Shown here: positions 18,024 through 28,329 of the stretch, in pieces
Numbering within the stretch: the first letter of the stretch is position 1
Layout of the letters: every line of letters begins with the position of its first letter
Source of the DNA: Stentor coeruleus
Taxonomy: Eukaryota > Ciliophora > Heterotrichea > Heterotrichida > Stentoridae
Direction: 5' to 3'
Assembly (NCBI GenBank): GCA_001970955.1
Contig: MPUH01000437.1
Span: 1 to 54,258, forward strand
DNA length: 54,258 nt
The notes under the pieces: model-generated
Database searches by the model: none
What the model was told of the DNA's origin: nothing
The model's input: the letters and a program-made list of their open reading frames with translations, nothing else
Program-made: the position numbers and the translations under genes

Positions 18024-20084
18024 TTAATTAATATCAATAGGAAGGTTAAGCACAGTGTATATAGGATGAGGTCTTGGTAATACACCAACTAATGTTGAGT
18101 TTCTAATAAAGTCAATAATTTCATTGATTTTCTTTTTGGATTCTTGCATTTCGATTACATGGGAAAATAACTCTTTTATCATTATGTATATGCATTTCAT
18201 TGGGAGTTTACTTTTCCATATAAGCATCCATTCAGGTGTTGGTTTCCATTCTTCGTCTTTTATATGCAGACTTTCGATGTGCTGAACTGTATTTCGCCTA
18301 TCGATATCTTCTGAAAATGTGCTAACATGAGTGTTTAGGTATGATGTTCTTTGGACTACCTCTTCTGGTAAACCTGCTGCTAGACCTAAGATAAGTCCTT
18401 CACTTATTCTTTCAAGTTCAATAACTCTATCATCTTCTTCTTCACTATTAATTTCTTCACTTTCTCTTGGTGTCATGCCAAAACTTTCAATTTTTTTCTC
18501 TTCTTCAGGATCTTCTGATTGAGATTCTTCTGATGGAGTATTTTCACTACCTTTACCACAAACGATGTCTTGTTCATTTTCAGGTGTCATATTATGTTCA
18601 TTTGCTTCATCTTCAAAACCTTCTATTGAATTTTCACTCAAATCCCCTTCTGTAGCTTTATCATCTAAAGCTGGCTCATCTGCTGTGTTAACTTGCATTC
18701 TGATAATTTTGTAGAACGATTCTTTTTTCTTGATGATATAATACATTAGAAAAGGAGCACTTTCCCATTGATATTGGATTATATTTGTGATTCCTTCCAC
18801 TATGTAAAAAACATTATGATGATTTGCTTCTTCAGCAAGGAGATAATTTCGATCTATAATATACTCAAAAGTTTTCGTAATCTCTAATGCTGTATCATGA
18901 TAAATATCTAATAAAAATGCTGACATATTGCAAAATGTGCTAAGTAATATCGGAAAATAAGCTTTAAACTCATGCATTGGTATCTGAACAATCTGACATA
19001 AAGCTTGTATAAGATTATTACTTTCAACCACACTCAATGAAACACAAAATTCTCTATGCTTACTAAGCATATAAAAAACTTTACTAAAAAAAGGAATTGA
19101 ATTCCTATTAACAACCAAAGCTTTATTCAAAAGTATCGATGACACTAAAGAAAAATGCTGACTTATAGCTGTATATTTGCAAAAAGTTTGATTTTCATGA
19201 TAAATTGTTGCTACAAAGCCTAGTAAATCATAAATCCCAAGTGTATTTTCAAGACTTCTTGCAGCTTTTACAGTGCAATATAATACTCTATTAACACTTT
19301 CATCAGAAAAATTCTTAAACATCTGAGCTATGGTGTTTATACCTGGATTTCTACGTTCTTTAAGTAAAAGTTGGATAAAAAATAAATCGAGTTCAGTTGA
19401 GATGCTGGGAATTGGTGATGAAATGATGATAGAAATAAATTTTAGGGATTTTTTTATAAGATTTGGTGAGTTGTCAACTAGGAAACTGTTGAGGATAGAA
19501 TAGATGAAATGCTCGCTTGGGATGATGTCTTGGATTAATAAGGATCGCCAGGATGAGCTTGTGAGGCTTATACAGGAAATTAGGAATTTTAGTATAAGTT
19601 CACGTCGTCTTATACAGTCTGGGGATGATTCGATTATTTGCATGAAATTTGTATTGGTTAGGGTTGTTAGGTAGTGAGTTGAAGAACCAAAGTTTATTGC
19701 AGAATAAAGATTACATGCTGCTTTAACTGACCTATAAGCTTTCATATCAGAACTCCAAAACAATTCCAAATAACGTTGTTCATGACTAACAGGAACAAGT
19801 GCACTTAAAAAGTTTAGTGAATTTTCAGCTGCTACCACTAATCCTTCATCCCAATCCCCAACTTGTAGCCATAAAGATTCTAAGTATTCTACAGCTTTAC
19901 TTGAGATGATATCAACATTGCACTTTTGACTAACAAAAATCCCTGTAAGGTCAGGAATCTGAAGTGTTGGTGAGAGAGTTTGAAAGAGTCCTTTCCAAAA
20001 TATATGATCTGACTCTTGTATTGGCTCTTTTATAAGTTTTCCCAGAAAGGCCTCTGCTTGGTTTTTTGTAGGGGAGTTTCCCAT
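18024..20084 (-). CDS. HID1: HID1-like protein (Hid-1/dymeclin superfamily)
   Basis: A 686-residue alpha-helical repeat protein. In animals HID1 works peripherally at the trans-Golgi in dense-core/secretory granule sorting. The N-terminal MGNSPTKN fits N-myristoylation, as in animal HID1. The strongest match is near the C-terminus: WKPTPEWMLIWKSKLPMK followed by IDFIRNSTLVGVLPRPHPI (about 620-675). The helical repeats include HHNVFYIVEGITNIIQYQW (about 425). An acidic Ser/Glu linker covers about 470-580. The product stops soon after the HPI motif, so it lacks the extra C-terminal tail of animal proteins. It is convergent with the VEFS gene. Confidence 0.8.
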   Translation of the reverse strand: MGNSPTKNQAEAFLGKLIKEPIQESDHIFWKGLFQTLSPTLQIPDLTGIFVSQKCNVDIISSKAVEYLESLWLQVGDWDEGLVVAAENSLNFLSALVPVSHEQRYLELFWSSDMKAYRSVKAACNLYSAINFGSSTHYLTTLTNTNFMQIIESSPDCIRRRELILKFLISCISLTSSSWRSLLIQDIIPSEHFIYSILNSFLVDNSPNLIKKSLKFISIIISSPIPSISTELDLFFIQLLLKERRNPGINTIAQMFKNFSDESVNRVLYCTVKAARSLENTLGIYDLLGFVATIYHENQTFCKYTAISQHFSLVSSILLNKALVVNRNSIPFFSKVFYMLSKHREFCVSLSVVESNNLIQALCQIVQIPMHEFKAYFPILLSTFCNMSAFLLDIYHDTALEITKTFEYIIDRNYLLAEEANHHNVFYIVEGITNIIQYQWESAPFLMYYIIKKKESFYKIIRMQVNTADEPALDDKATEGDLSENSIEGFEDEANEHNMTPENEQDIVCGKGSENTPSEESQSEDPEEEKKIESFGMTPRESEEINSEEEDDRVIELERISEGLILGLAAGLPEEVVQRTSYLNTHVSTFSEDIDRRNTVQHIESLHIKDEEWKPTPEWMLIWKSKLPMKCIYIMIKELFSHVIEMQESKKKINEIIDFIRNSTLVGVLPRPHPIYTVLNLPIDIN

Positions 20085-20399
20085 TTTCTTTGAACCTTAT
20101 AATGATATGATAAAATTTTGATATTCAGATTATGAGAAAGTTTTGAAAAAAAAAGTTTGAATTAGGATGATTTTTATGATATTTTAAGAGAGGTAAAAGG
20201 ATTATTTATATAGAAAAATGTAGCGGGTATTATAAAATATACACTAATTTGTGATGGGTTGACAGATTAAAGATTGTAAGGATAGAATTTGGATTTAGTA
20301 TAATAAATGATAAGCGGAACTTATATGAAGTCTACCAAGCATCAATTGATAAAAAGACTATTATAATCAAAACTTATTAATACCTTAAAAATATATATA
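20085..20399. other. G/T-rich 5' flank of HID1
   Basis: About 250 bp that is G-rich on the + strand, then a switch near 20335 to C/A-rich sequence. No gene is seen. Confidence 0.4.
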
Positions 20400-20773
20400 A
20401 AAAAAATCAACTAATAGTAAAATCCTCACATTTTCAACCTAATTTCTTCTTTAATATTATAAAACTCAACCAAAATACAATAAAAAAAAATCTTAATCAA
20501 AATAACTTTAAAAAAATAAGGTTTTTTCGTTTTCTTTAGTGACTTTTCCAATAAATCCATACAAACCAAAATATTCATGTATTTCTNAAAAAAATCAACT
20601 AATAGTAAAATCCTCATATTTTCAACCTAATTTCTTCTTTAATATTATAAAACTCAACCAAAATACAATAAAAAAAAATCTTAATCAAAATAACTTTAAA
20701 AAAATAAGGTTTTTCGTTTTCTTTAGTGACTTTTCCAATAAATCCATACAAACCAAAATATTCATGTATTTCT
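20400..20773 (+). repeat. ~187-bp duplication around single N (20587)
   Basis: Copies 20400-20586 and 20588-20773 are nearly identical, with one C/T difference and one T-run length difference. They are separated by one N and lie outside intact genes. Confidence 0.9.
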
Positions 20774-20851
20774 CGAATACTCAGGTAAATAAAATCTTGT
20801 CCTTTCTTAACNTCGAATACTCAGGTAAATAAAATCTTGTCCTTTCTTAAC
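20773..20851 (+). repeat. 39-bp duplication around single N (20812)
   Basis: Copies 20773-20811 and 20813-20851 are identical and separated by one N. This is the shortest of the gap-flanking repeats. Confidence 0.9.
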
Positions 20852-21490
20852 AATCCTAGCTGCCAAACTTTTCATTATCATAATTTTTTAATTTCTTTCT
20901 AAAAAACTCTAAGAACACCTTTTTGTTTTTTCCAACCTATCTTAATATTTGCCCGATGCTGATTTTATTTCATATTCCTTAGAGTTTTTTCTTTATCTAT
21001 TCCTGTTTTCTAAACCCAATGCTAAAGCTTTTCTGACAATTATATTTAATTTATGCCCATTCGAGAATTTTGATTATCCAGGGTTGACTAGAGTTTACTA
21101 AAGACAGTAAGCATTATTCAGCAAAATCGGTTAGGGACTCTTTTTCGAGTAATTTTTCGATATTTATAAAAAATCTTTAATAATTTCATGGTTTGGATAC
21201 GCCAAAACATAAAAATCATCACAATCATTTAAAAGGTCCTATCTGTCACAATCTTCATCATAAATTACAAAAATCAAAAACTTTAATAACTTGTCAATTT
21301 TCTGTACAATTCAACAAAACAAAAAACTAACTTTTCAAGTACACACAATTAACTTTCTATTAATAAAAATCAGTTTTTAAACATTTTCCTCAAATTATAT
21401 CCAAAGCCAAACTGCCCATTGCTATTTTCAAGGATTTCCATACAAAATCCGTAATTCCTTAAACTCACAAATTTCCTATAAACTATTTAT
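20852..21490 (-). pseudogene. decayed coding-like sequence downstream of PP2C
   Basis: On the - strand this spacer reads as pieces of protein broken by stops and at least one frame change. Near the PP2C stop, a 34-codon open piece contains GFCMEILENSNGQFGFGYNL. Further on (about 21250-20860) one frame holds DLLNDCDDFYVLAYPNHEI, HKLNIIVRKALALGLENR and MKSLAARIVKKGQDFIYL, with many TAA/TAG and no TGA. It continues past the gaps as IHEYFGLYGFIGKV. I cannot name a family. Part of this could be chance in a G-rich strand. Confidence 0.3.
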
Positions 21491-21496
21491 AATAAC

Positions 21497-22351
21497 CTAA
21501 AAGCAAACAGTAACTACACAAATATTATCTTGTGAACCTGAAGCAACTGCCCTTTGAACAAGTTCATTGCTTATATCCAAACTACTTTTTCCTTTATTTG
21601 CTCTAATACAATTATAATCCACAACATCCCATATCCCATCTGAAGCTATAATAAAACATACATCATTAGGTGTAATAATCCTTCTAAATACATGAGGTAC
21701 ACAACTAACTCCACTAGTTTTTAAATGATGATCTCCAAGTGCTCTTGTTACAGCTAATTGTCCAGCAACTCTTCCTCTAATAAGTATTCCTCCACCTTTA
21801 ACAATTCTATCAATTTCAGCTGAATCAGTCCCTTTATCATCATAACTTAATTGATCTGCACCTGTTGATGTTATGATAACAGCTTTAGAATCTCCAACAT
21901 TAGCTAAATAAAGAACTTTTTGATAATTTTCTTTACGAAGAAATGCTACAGTTGCTGTTGTACCTGAAGTTATTGCCCCTGCTAAACGTAATTGATCATC
22001 TACTTTTTGAAAACATTTTATAAATGCTTGTGGAATATCATCTGGGAATTCTTGAATACATTTACGAAGTTCTTCATGCATTCGGGCTTTACAATAGTCT
22101 ACAGCTTCGATTCCTCCATGGCCATCAAAAACAGCGAAATATCCTTGATTAGGATCTCCAAGATAGGAGTCTATGAGTTTGCTAGAATCTTCCATATAAG
22201 GACGAAATCTTATATTTGGTTCTTCTTTACAGGTGTAATTATTTACTGAACTCCCACGAGGGTTGTATTCATCGTGGTTTATTTTTGATATATAGTTTTG
22301 AGCGGAAAATGCTGCTGAGTAGGTTGTCTCGATTTTGTGAAGTCCTTCCAT
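21497..22351 (-). CDS. PP2C-type Ser/Thr phosphatase (PPM family)
   Basis: A metal-dependent protein phosphatase of 284 residues from ATG 22351 (product MEGLHKIE). The ATG at 22369 would add only six residues. All core motifs are present: RPYMEDSS, the metal-binding FAVFDGHGG (near 82), SGTTATVAFL, LYLANVGDSKAVI, GQLAVTRALGDHHLK, FIIASDGIWDVV and the C-terminal SQDNICVVTV. The metal-ligand Asp residues are intact. The length is that of a bare catalytic domain without targeting extensions. The substrate cannot be inferred. Confidence 0.9.
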   Translation of the reverse strand: MEGLHKIETTYSAAFSAQNYISKINHDEYNPRGSSVNNYTCKEEPNIRFRPYMEDSSKLIDSYLGDPNQGYFAVFDGHGGIEAVDYCKARMHEELRKCIQEFPDDIPQAFIKCFQKVDDQLRLAGAITSGTTATVAFLRKENYQKVLYLANVGDSKAVIITSTGADQLSYDDKGTDSAEIDRIVKGGGILIRGRVAGQLAVTRALGDHHLKTSGVSCVPHVFRRIITPNDVCFIIASDGIWDVVDYNCIRANKGKSSLDISNELVQRAVASGSQDNICVVTVCF

Positions 22352-22715
22352 TAATAAAAATATATTCATAAATAAAAATACTTGATGAAAAAAGGAAAAT
22401 ACTATGAGAATGCTTGTAAAATTGTTTGAGAGGATTGAAAATTATTTTAGATTTAATTGTTTGAGAATTTGAATATAGAGATGGAGATGAGGATTTAAGT
22501 ATGGAAATATGATTTTTATTGGGTTTTTTTGTAGGATAGAATTGGGTGTTAGGGTGTAAGATTTTTATTTCAGGTTTTATCATCAAATTAAAGTGAATTT
22601 TATTATAACTTCAGGTAAAAATTATATTATTGTAGTAAATAATCACAATCACGCTTATTTTCTCAACAGGATTAATTTCTTTATTTACAAAAACATTTTT
22701 ATATAATCATTACAA
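22352..22715. other. divergent spacer with telomere-like G-rich motif
   Basis: The left 250 bp is G/T-rich and includes GGGTGTTAGGGTGT at 22544-22557, about one and a half copies of the heterotrich-type telomeric unit. The right side is A/C-rich up to the coiled-coil gene. No gene is seen. The - strand frame 22269-22586 is a shadow. Confidence 0.35.
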
Positions 22716-23534
22716 ATGGATTGTGAAAGCCCACTTTTATCACTCGAGCAGCAAATATTAAGCTTTGAAGAGGAAAAGCGTAAACTTGAGCAACTCGAAA
22801 TGTACTCCGAAGTGGACAACCTTACAAAAAAAATCTCTGATCTTCGACAAAGACTAAAAAAGAAGCAAATTGACTTACTTAAATCATCTCACTCAAACGA
22901 AAGAGACCTTCTTGAAAAAAATTATCAATCCGAGACATCAGCCCTTAACAAAAACTGGGACACCATTATGGAAGCTTATTATGAAAAATGCCAGAACGAA
23001 TTAGATGAGTTTCATAAAAAACATAAAGAAGACTCAGCAAGTGAAAGGGAAAGGCTTGAAAACACTTTACATATGATTTTTAAGCCAAGTGCAGCATTGC
23101 TAAATATGATCAAATGCAAGGAAAAAGCTGTGAAAGTTGGGAAATATGCTGAAGCTCAGACGTTACTTAACCAAATAGAAGAAGCTAAGGTTTTTGAAGA
23201 AAATAGGTTTGCCGAACAGAAAAAAAATGCTGTCGAGCAAGGCCTTGTGAATTTCAGACAGGTTTACGAGAAAAAAATCCAAAATTTGAAAAAAAGGCAC
23301 CAAGCAGGAATGAATGAACTTGAGATCCAAAGGATTTCTGAAAATGATGTACTTCAAAAAAAGTATGAGAATCTTAGAAGAGATATGGAAAATACTCAAC
23401 AAATTATGAAAAATATACATGAAGGAAGACATACTACTGCTGCTGGACGGCATCATCAATCTCCGAATAAAACTTTTTATTCAACAAGTACTTCTTCTCC
23501 TTCAACAGCATTTAGGAATAGTGCAGATAGTTAA
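22716..23534 (+). CDS. coiled-coil protein with Ser/Thr-rich tail
   Basis: A 272-residue protein. An N-terminal coiled coil (about 5-75) is followed by a helical domain with alternating charged repeats (about 75-225, including MIFKPSAALLNMIKCKEKAVKVGKY) and a His/Ser/Thr-rich disordered tail (about 235-272). Two UVR-like helical hairpins may be present: QLEMYSEVDNLTKKISDLR near 27-45 and AVKVGKYAEAQTLLNQIEE near 137-155. The domain layout resembles cytoskeletal or basal-body-associated proteins of ciliates, but I cannot name the family. Confidence 0.65.
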   Translation: MDCESPLLSLEQQILSFEEEKRKLEQLEMYSEVDNLTKKISDLRQRLKKKQIDLLKSSHSNERDLLEKNYQSETSALNKNWDTIMEAYYEKCQNELDEFHKKHKEDSASERERLENTLHMIFKPSAALLNMIKCKEKAVKVGKYAEAQTLLNQIEEAKVFEENRFAEQKKNAVEQGLVNFRQVYEKKIQNLKKRHQAGMNELEIQRISENDVLQKKYENLRRDMENTQQIMKNIHEGRHTTAAGRHHQSPNKTFYSTSTSSPSTAFRNSADS

Positions 23535-24390
23535 ATTAAGTTAATTTAAGAAATGAATTTGTTGTATTTGTAGGTTATAAAGTTACAAATGATTTAGTTT
23601 GGTTGGGGAATATGATTTTTTATTAAGAGATTTTGGTTATGATTATTGTATTAATAATATTTGATTTCTTTTGTAGTTAGATTTTATATAGTAAGAAATA
23701 TCATAATAGGTTTTTATATCTGCTTTAAATCTAAGGAAAATATTAAATATAATAAGATTATATTAGATATAAAATATGATCATTTCATTGATAGTTGGGG
23801 AATAAAGCTAAGTGTGAGGATCATTTTTTGTTTATTTTTAGTATACTATTTATAACAGATTTTGTTTTGGGATTTTTGATAGTGAATAAATATCAGCTAA
23901 TTTAAACTAGAAATTCTGTTCAAAAGTTCTGAAGACTTTATGAGGATATTTTATATGGATCTAGGAAGATCTCTAGTTTTTTTAATTATAATCCCGATGT
24001 TTTGTAAAATTCTGCTGAAAATCTATGCCAAAGATTTTAGCTTTATAATTTATATAAAATTTTCTTATAGTATCTTTGATTTTTAGATAACAAAATAAGA
24101 AAAAAATAATCTCAGTTATACAAAGAACACATACAATATTTTCATTACTTTATTTCAAACCTATAAAAAATAATCAAATAAAGAATCTTTTAACTATATT
24201 AAACTAATTAACTCTTATTGAATCACAAGTCCATTAAAAATTTACAACACATCCACATCAGCAGTCCATAAAAATATTATCCTCACAATAAACTCTACTC
24301 CTCCTATCATTATTAAACCGAATTCTTATATAAAAAACATAAAAACCCAATCTTTAATATGAATGAATGATAATTTAAATCTTCAAACCA
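23535..24390. other. spacer between two + strand genes
   Basis: About 850 bp. The left half is G/T-rich (3' flank) and the right half from about 24100 is A/C-rich (5' flank). A 64-codon frame at 23661-23855 has atypical AT-driven composition and is not accepted. No RNA gene is seen. Confidence 0.4.
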
Positions 24391-25506
24391 ATGGAAGAAC
24401 AAGAACCTAATTCTAACCTAGACGAAGAAATTGAACTGATAAAGTCAAAACTGAATCTTATTATATCCCCAAATAGTATAAAATCATCCAACAGTCATCT
24501 AAACAAGCCTGAAACAATATCAAGCCCGCAATTGTCCTTAGCCCACGACACCCTTCTAACACCTCCTAAAAGCAAATGTTCCGAAACCAATGCAATAATA
24601 TCTTCAATAGACAGTATAATAATTGAAGATCATCTAAACAATCTAAAAGATCTTGAAGAAGACCAAAATAAATCTGATGACATATACAATAATTTATTAA
24701 AAAAAGACCAAACAATCAAAGCTTTAGAACAAGAAATATATCGACTACAAATCAACCTAGAAGTTTCACAATCCCATATCGAACAATTAGAAGTTGATTT
24801 AGAATATTGTATGGAACAAAATACTCAAGCATATGAAGAAATACAACAATTAACAAATGAACTTTTTGAATATCAAGCAAGTTATGAATCAAATGGAAAA
24901 TATTACAAAGGACTTCCATCACAAATGAATTATAAAATCACAACAGAGACTGACTTCAGAGTAAAAACTATATAGAAAAATGAAAATGCTTATCTAAGAC
25001 AACAAGTAGATGTCCTTGAGTATGAAAAAAACTTATTATCTTTAAAACTCAAAGATATAGAAAAAAAATACTCAGACTTAATTAACGATATTTCACTTAT
25101 GAAAAAAGGTCACATGCCATCAAATAAAATCAATCCTCTAAACCCTGGCCTTTCATCTAATACCCAAGTATCTTCAGTTGAATTCCAAAGGCTTATAGCC
25201 GCTAGTTTAGAAAAAGAAAATAAAGTCCTTAAAACCGAAAACAACTACTTAAGCAATAAACTTTCTAAACTGAAACTAGAAATGAAATTCCCTATTAAAA
25301 CACCAGATATTATAACTGAACTTATAAAACTCTTAAAAGTCAGAACTGAAAAAGAATTGTATACAAGGGTTATGTATTTATATGAGTTTTACAATCAAAA
25401 TAAAGATCAAGAAAAACTTTTACAAAAAATATTATTATATGTTGAGAAACAATCAGGACAGGTAGGTATAAGTATAAGTGAATTAGGGGATTATTTTACT
25501 ATTTAA
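24391..25506 (+). CDS. coiled-coil protein with a 15-nt intron
   Basis: Two exons, 24391-24960 and 24976-25506, joined by removing the 15-nt intron 24961-24975. This gives 366 residues. Without splicing the frame ends at the TAG formed by the last three intron bases, and the same frame then runs on for 177 codons. The N-terminus is Ser/Pro/Asn-rich (about 1-95). A long coiled coil covers about 100-280 on both sides of the intron (SHIEQLEVDLEYCMEQN; YLRQQVDVLEYEKNLLSLKL). The C-terminal helical region has PDIITELIKLLKVRTEKELY. It may be a centrosomal or cytoskeletal scaffold; no family is named. Confidence 0.75.
24961..24975 (+). other. 15-nt spliceosomal intron
   Basis: The sequence is GTAAAAACTATATAG, with GTAA at the 5' end and TAG at the 3' end. 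It keeps phase (15 = 5 codons) but its last three bases are an in-frame stop, so retention would truncate the protein. The exons on both sides are coiled coil. Confidence 0.85.
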
Positions 25507-25570
25507 ATAGGTTAATATAATATAATATTATGGTTTATATATTATGTTTAAAGAAAAAAAAAACGCTAAT

Positions 25571-26035
25571 TTAACTTAATATTGATTCTTTAGACTCGTT
25601 TTGCTTGTATCTAGTCTCAGCTTTGTATTTTGCTCCTGATTCATATTCAAAGAATATTAGTTTAGGGGATTCTATTTCAGGATTTTTACACTTTTTCCTT
25701 GGGGTTTTTATTTGCCTTACTGAGCCTGCTCTTGTTTTTTTATTAATTATTTTGTCGCTTAAGCACTTGTGAAGATTTGGTAGGTCTGGCAAATCATTTT
25801 TTGTTTGTTCTTCTAATGGAACTAACTGTGTAGGAAAATTCTGTTTCAAAAGGATGTTTGGCATTTTGTCTTCAGATGGTAATGACTGGCAAAATTGAGG
25901 ATGTGGGGAGATGGACTTGTAATGGAATTTCTGAAAGACTTCAATACATCGTGCTTGACTATGTGGAAGGTACTTTTTCATAGCCTGGGTTTTTTCTATG
26001 AGTTTTTGTAATCGGGTACTTGCGTCTCGATGCAT
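25571..26035 (-). CDS. hypothetical protein
   Basis: A 154-residue hydrophilic protein that I do not recognise. It has a basic helical N-terminus (STRLQKLIEKTQAMKKYL), a Pro-rich centre, then a basic patch (SVRQIKTPRKKCKNP) and a conserved-looking PKLIFFEYESGAKYK. No TM segment is present. It is convergent with the coiled-coil gene ending at 25506. Confidence 0.5.
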   Translation of the reverse strand: MHRDASTRLQKLIEKTQAMKKYLPHSQARCIEVFQKFHYKSISPHPQFCQSLPSEDKMPNILLKQNFPTQLVPLEEQTKNDLPDLPNLHKCLSDKIINKKTRAGSVRQIKTPRKKCKNPEIESPKLIFFEYESGAKYKAETRYKQNESKESILS

Positions 26036-26703
26036 TTTTATATTAAATATGAGTTTTTAGGTTAGGAAATAGATTTTATGAGTTTTAGGAAAGGATTATA
26101 GTAGAATTTGAATGAAAATAAGAGTTTTATGTGATTGTATTGTATTAGTAATTAAATTTATGTGCATTTATATAGTGATTATAGAAGAAATTATGTGTAA
26201 ATAGTTTGAATTTTTGGAGGGAGATATACTTTGATGATAAAAACTTCAATATAAACCAAAAAGCATTTAATATCATTTAATCACTTATAATTTCAATATT
26301 TGAAATAAATATTATAGTCTTATTAGTTAGGAATTATCGCTTGACTATTGTCTAGCCCTTGTTAATTTATCATAGTCTTATAAATAATTGAATATTTATC
26401 TAAAACAAATTCCTAATAACAAAATCTATTATCTCAAATGCAACTCTAAACTTCTTACTAAAATATCAATTAAAATCATTACAAAACTTTTTCAACAACC
26501 CCAAATTATTATTTCATCAAATTCCTCATCTAAATTCCACCTAATCTAAATCCTAAACCCAAAAAATTTAAAAACCTATAAAAGCACTGCCTACCCCATC
26601 AACTCCACATATCAAATATTTTAAAAAAAACTCCTAACCAAACATCTTAAAGCATTATTTCCTACTTCATCATAAAATCTTTAATTTACTATAAAAAAAT
26701 AGC
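26036..26703. other. spacer between two - strand genes
   Basis: About 670 bp without a gene. It is G-rich on the + strand up to about 26260, mixed to 26400, then C/A-rich and nearly G-free to 26690. Confidence 0.45.
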
Positions 26704-27156
26704 TTAACTGTGCTTAGGAATATAAAAAGTATTAAGCACTTTAACATAATCTCCAAGGGACTTTCTTTTGATATTTCTTCTAAAAATATCTTCTTGGGTC
26801 TTATTAAAATAGTTCCTAGGAATATATGTACTAAGAAAATAATCATGATGATAACTTGTATTAGGACTAAACTTTCTTGTTTTAATACTTCTGTTAGTCT
26901 TAATTGGTTCTTGGGATTTATTAATAATATTATGTGAAAACCTTTTAACATTAGGTAGATGCAAAGTTAGTATTTGAAGTTGAGCTTTTTCCTTTATAGA
27001 ACCTTTGATTGATTTAGGAATTTTAGAGTTTTGAGATAATGATGAAGGGTTGCTTGGTTGTGTAATATTTTTAGTACTTGGCATTAGACTGATAACAGAA
27101 GGAATTGCTATATCATATTTTCCTCTTCTTTTTAGATTATTTTTATAAGAATGCAT
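26704..27156 (-). CDS. hypothetical basic protein
   Basis: A 150-residue protein rich in Lys, Ser, Asn and Ile with no recognised domain. Basic segments at both ends (SYKNNLKRRGKYD; IFRRNIKRKSLGDYVKVL) surround a low-complexity Ser/Pro/Gln region. The codon pattern is better than chance, and an overlapping frame on the same strand (26670-26951) looks worse. It may be a structural or nucleic-acid-associated protein, without direct evidence. Confidence 0.45.
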   Translation of the reverse strand: MHSYKNNLKRRGKYDIAIPSVISLMPSTKNITQPSNPSSLSQNSKIPKSIKGSIKEKAQLQILTLHLPNVKRFSHNIINKSQEPIKTNRSIKTRKFSPNTSYHHDYFLSTYIPRNYFNKTQEDIFRRNIKRKSLGDYVKVLNTFYIPKHS

Positions 27157-27945
27157 TATAATAACTTTATTGTATTTGCAAACTTTTATAATGTTTGGAA
27201 AGGGTTTTTGTTTAGGTTAAGAGTTTAGGGTTTTGATAAGGTTTTGTAGGCTGAAGATTGAGGTTTATTATTGAATATAAGAAAATTGTTGTTTTAGTGG
27301 TTGTGTATGATTTATTGTTGGTTTGAGTTTTGGGTTTAGATAGTGCATTTGTAAAATATAATCTTAACTAATAATTAGTCAAACTTTAATCTTAAACTCT
27401 ATACAAGCATCACCCACACTATTAAATTCAATCTCTTATTCTTATCAATCTTATTCAAGCATATCCCAAATTTCTTATGAATATCTATCATTCATATACA
27501 TTCTATATTAAATCAAACATAAATCTTCATATTTCAACCTTAAACTAAAAAAAAACTATCTTCTTAACAATACTCAAATCAAACCAACCATCAGTACAAA
27601 AACCTCAAATCATATCATAAACTTAATCATCATTAAAAATCTTCATCTAACACCCTCTAATATAAAATCAGATCCACCATCCAATCCTTTAATCAAAAAC
27701 CCATTTAGACTTTTTGCAAATACTCTAGCATGAAACCGCCAAGCCCCAAAACAAAATCATATAAAAAAGCAAAATCAAAATCCTCAATTTCACTTTAACC
27801 AGTTTATTTCCTATAAAACATTTAATCCTAAACTATCCCAAACAAAATCCGAAATCTAGAACAAGCCAAAAAGCTTCCAAACTTCACAAAATCTTAATCC
27901 TATGCTAAAATTCTAAACTTTATTAAAAAAAGCCTTTATTTTAGA
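27157..27945. other. long spacer with sharp strand-composition switch
   Basis: No gene. The + strand is G/T-rich to about 27355 (many GTTT and GGTT runs) and then A/C-rich, nearly without G, to 27900. The switch occurs within a few tens of bases. Confidence 0.5.
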
Positions 27946-28329
27946 CTATATTATTTTAATTCCGTTCTCTTCAACTTTTTTATTTCTCTTATAACAGGCT
28001 TGGCATTGTCCCTTCGCATATTTTTTCTTGAGCTCAAGCTGGCGGGAACAAGATAAGCATGTAAACAACTGAGTGCCAGGTTTTAAATTAGCGAGGTCTG
28101 GTTCAAAATCTTTAGAAGGTCTTCCTCTTTTCCTAGGTCCTAACTCTGTGGCATATTGAACGTGGATTCCTACGTATGGATTCGTCCAAGAGTTTAAAGC
28201 CTTTGAGACGCATATTCTTTTTCTGCTTTTAAGCCTGAGGATTTCTACTGTATCTGTATACTGACTAGTATATTTCCTGATCTGTTCTAGTTTTTTATTA
28301 AATTCAATAGTGCTCTTAACAAGGTCCAT
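27946..28329 (-). CDS. AT-hook and zinc-ribbon protein
   Basis: A 127-residue probable DNA-binding protein. An AT-hook core (RKRGRPSKDF, about 66-75) is followed by a four-Cys zinc ribbon (CLSC then CQAC, about 90-114). The N-terminal half is a helical segment with Lys/Arg (TVEILRLKSRKRICVSKAL). AT-hooks bind the minor groove of AT-rich DNA, so a nuclear chromatin role is likely. The size suggests a small accessory protein; no orthologue is recognised. Confidence 0.65.
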   Translation of the reverse strand: MDLVKSTIEFNKKLEQIRKYTSQYTDTVEILRLKSRKRICVSKALNSWTNPYVGIHVQYATELGPRKRGRPSKDFEPDLANLKPGTQLFTCLSCSRQLELKKKYAKGQCQACYKRNKKVEENGIKII

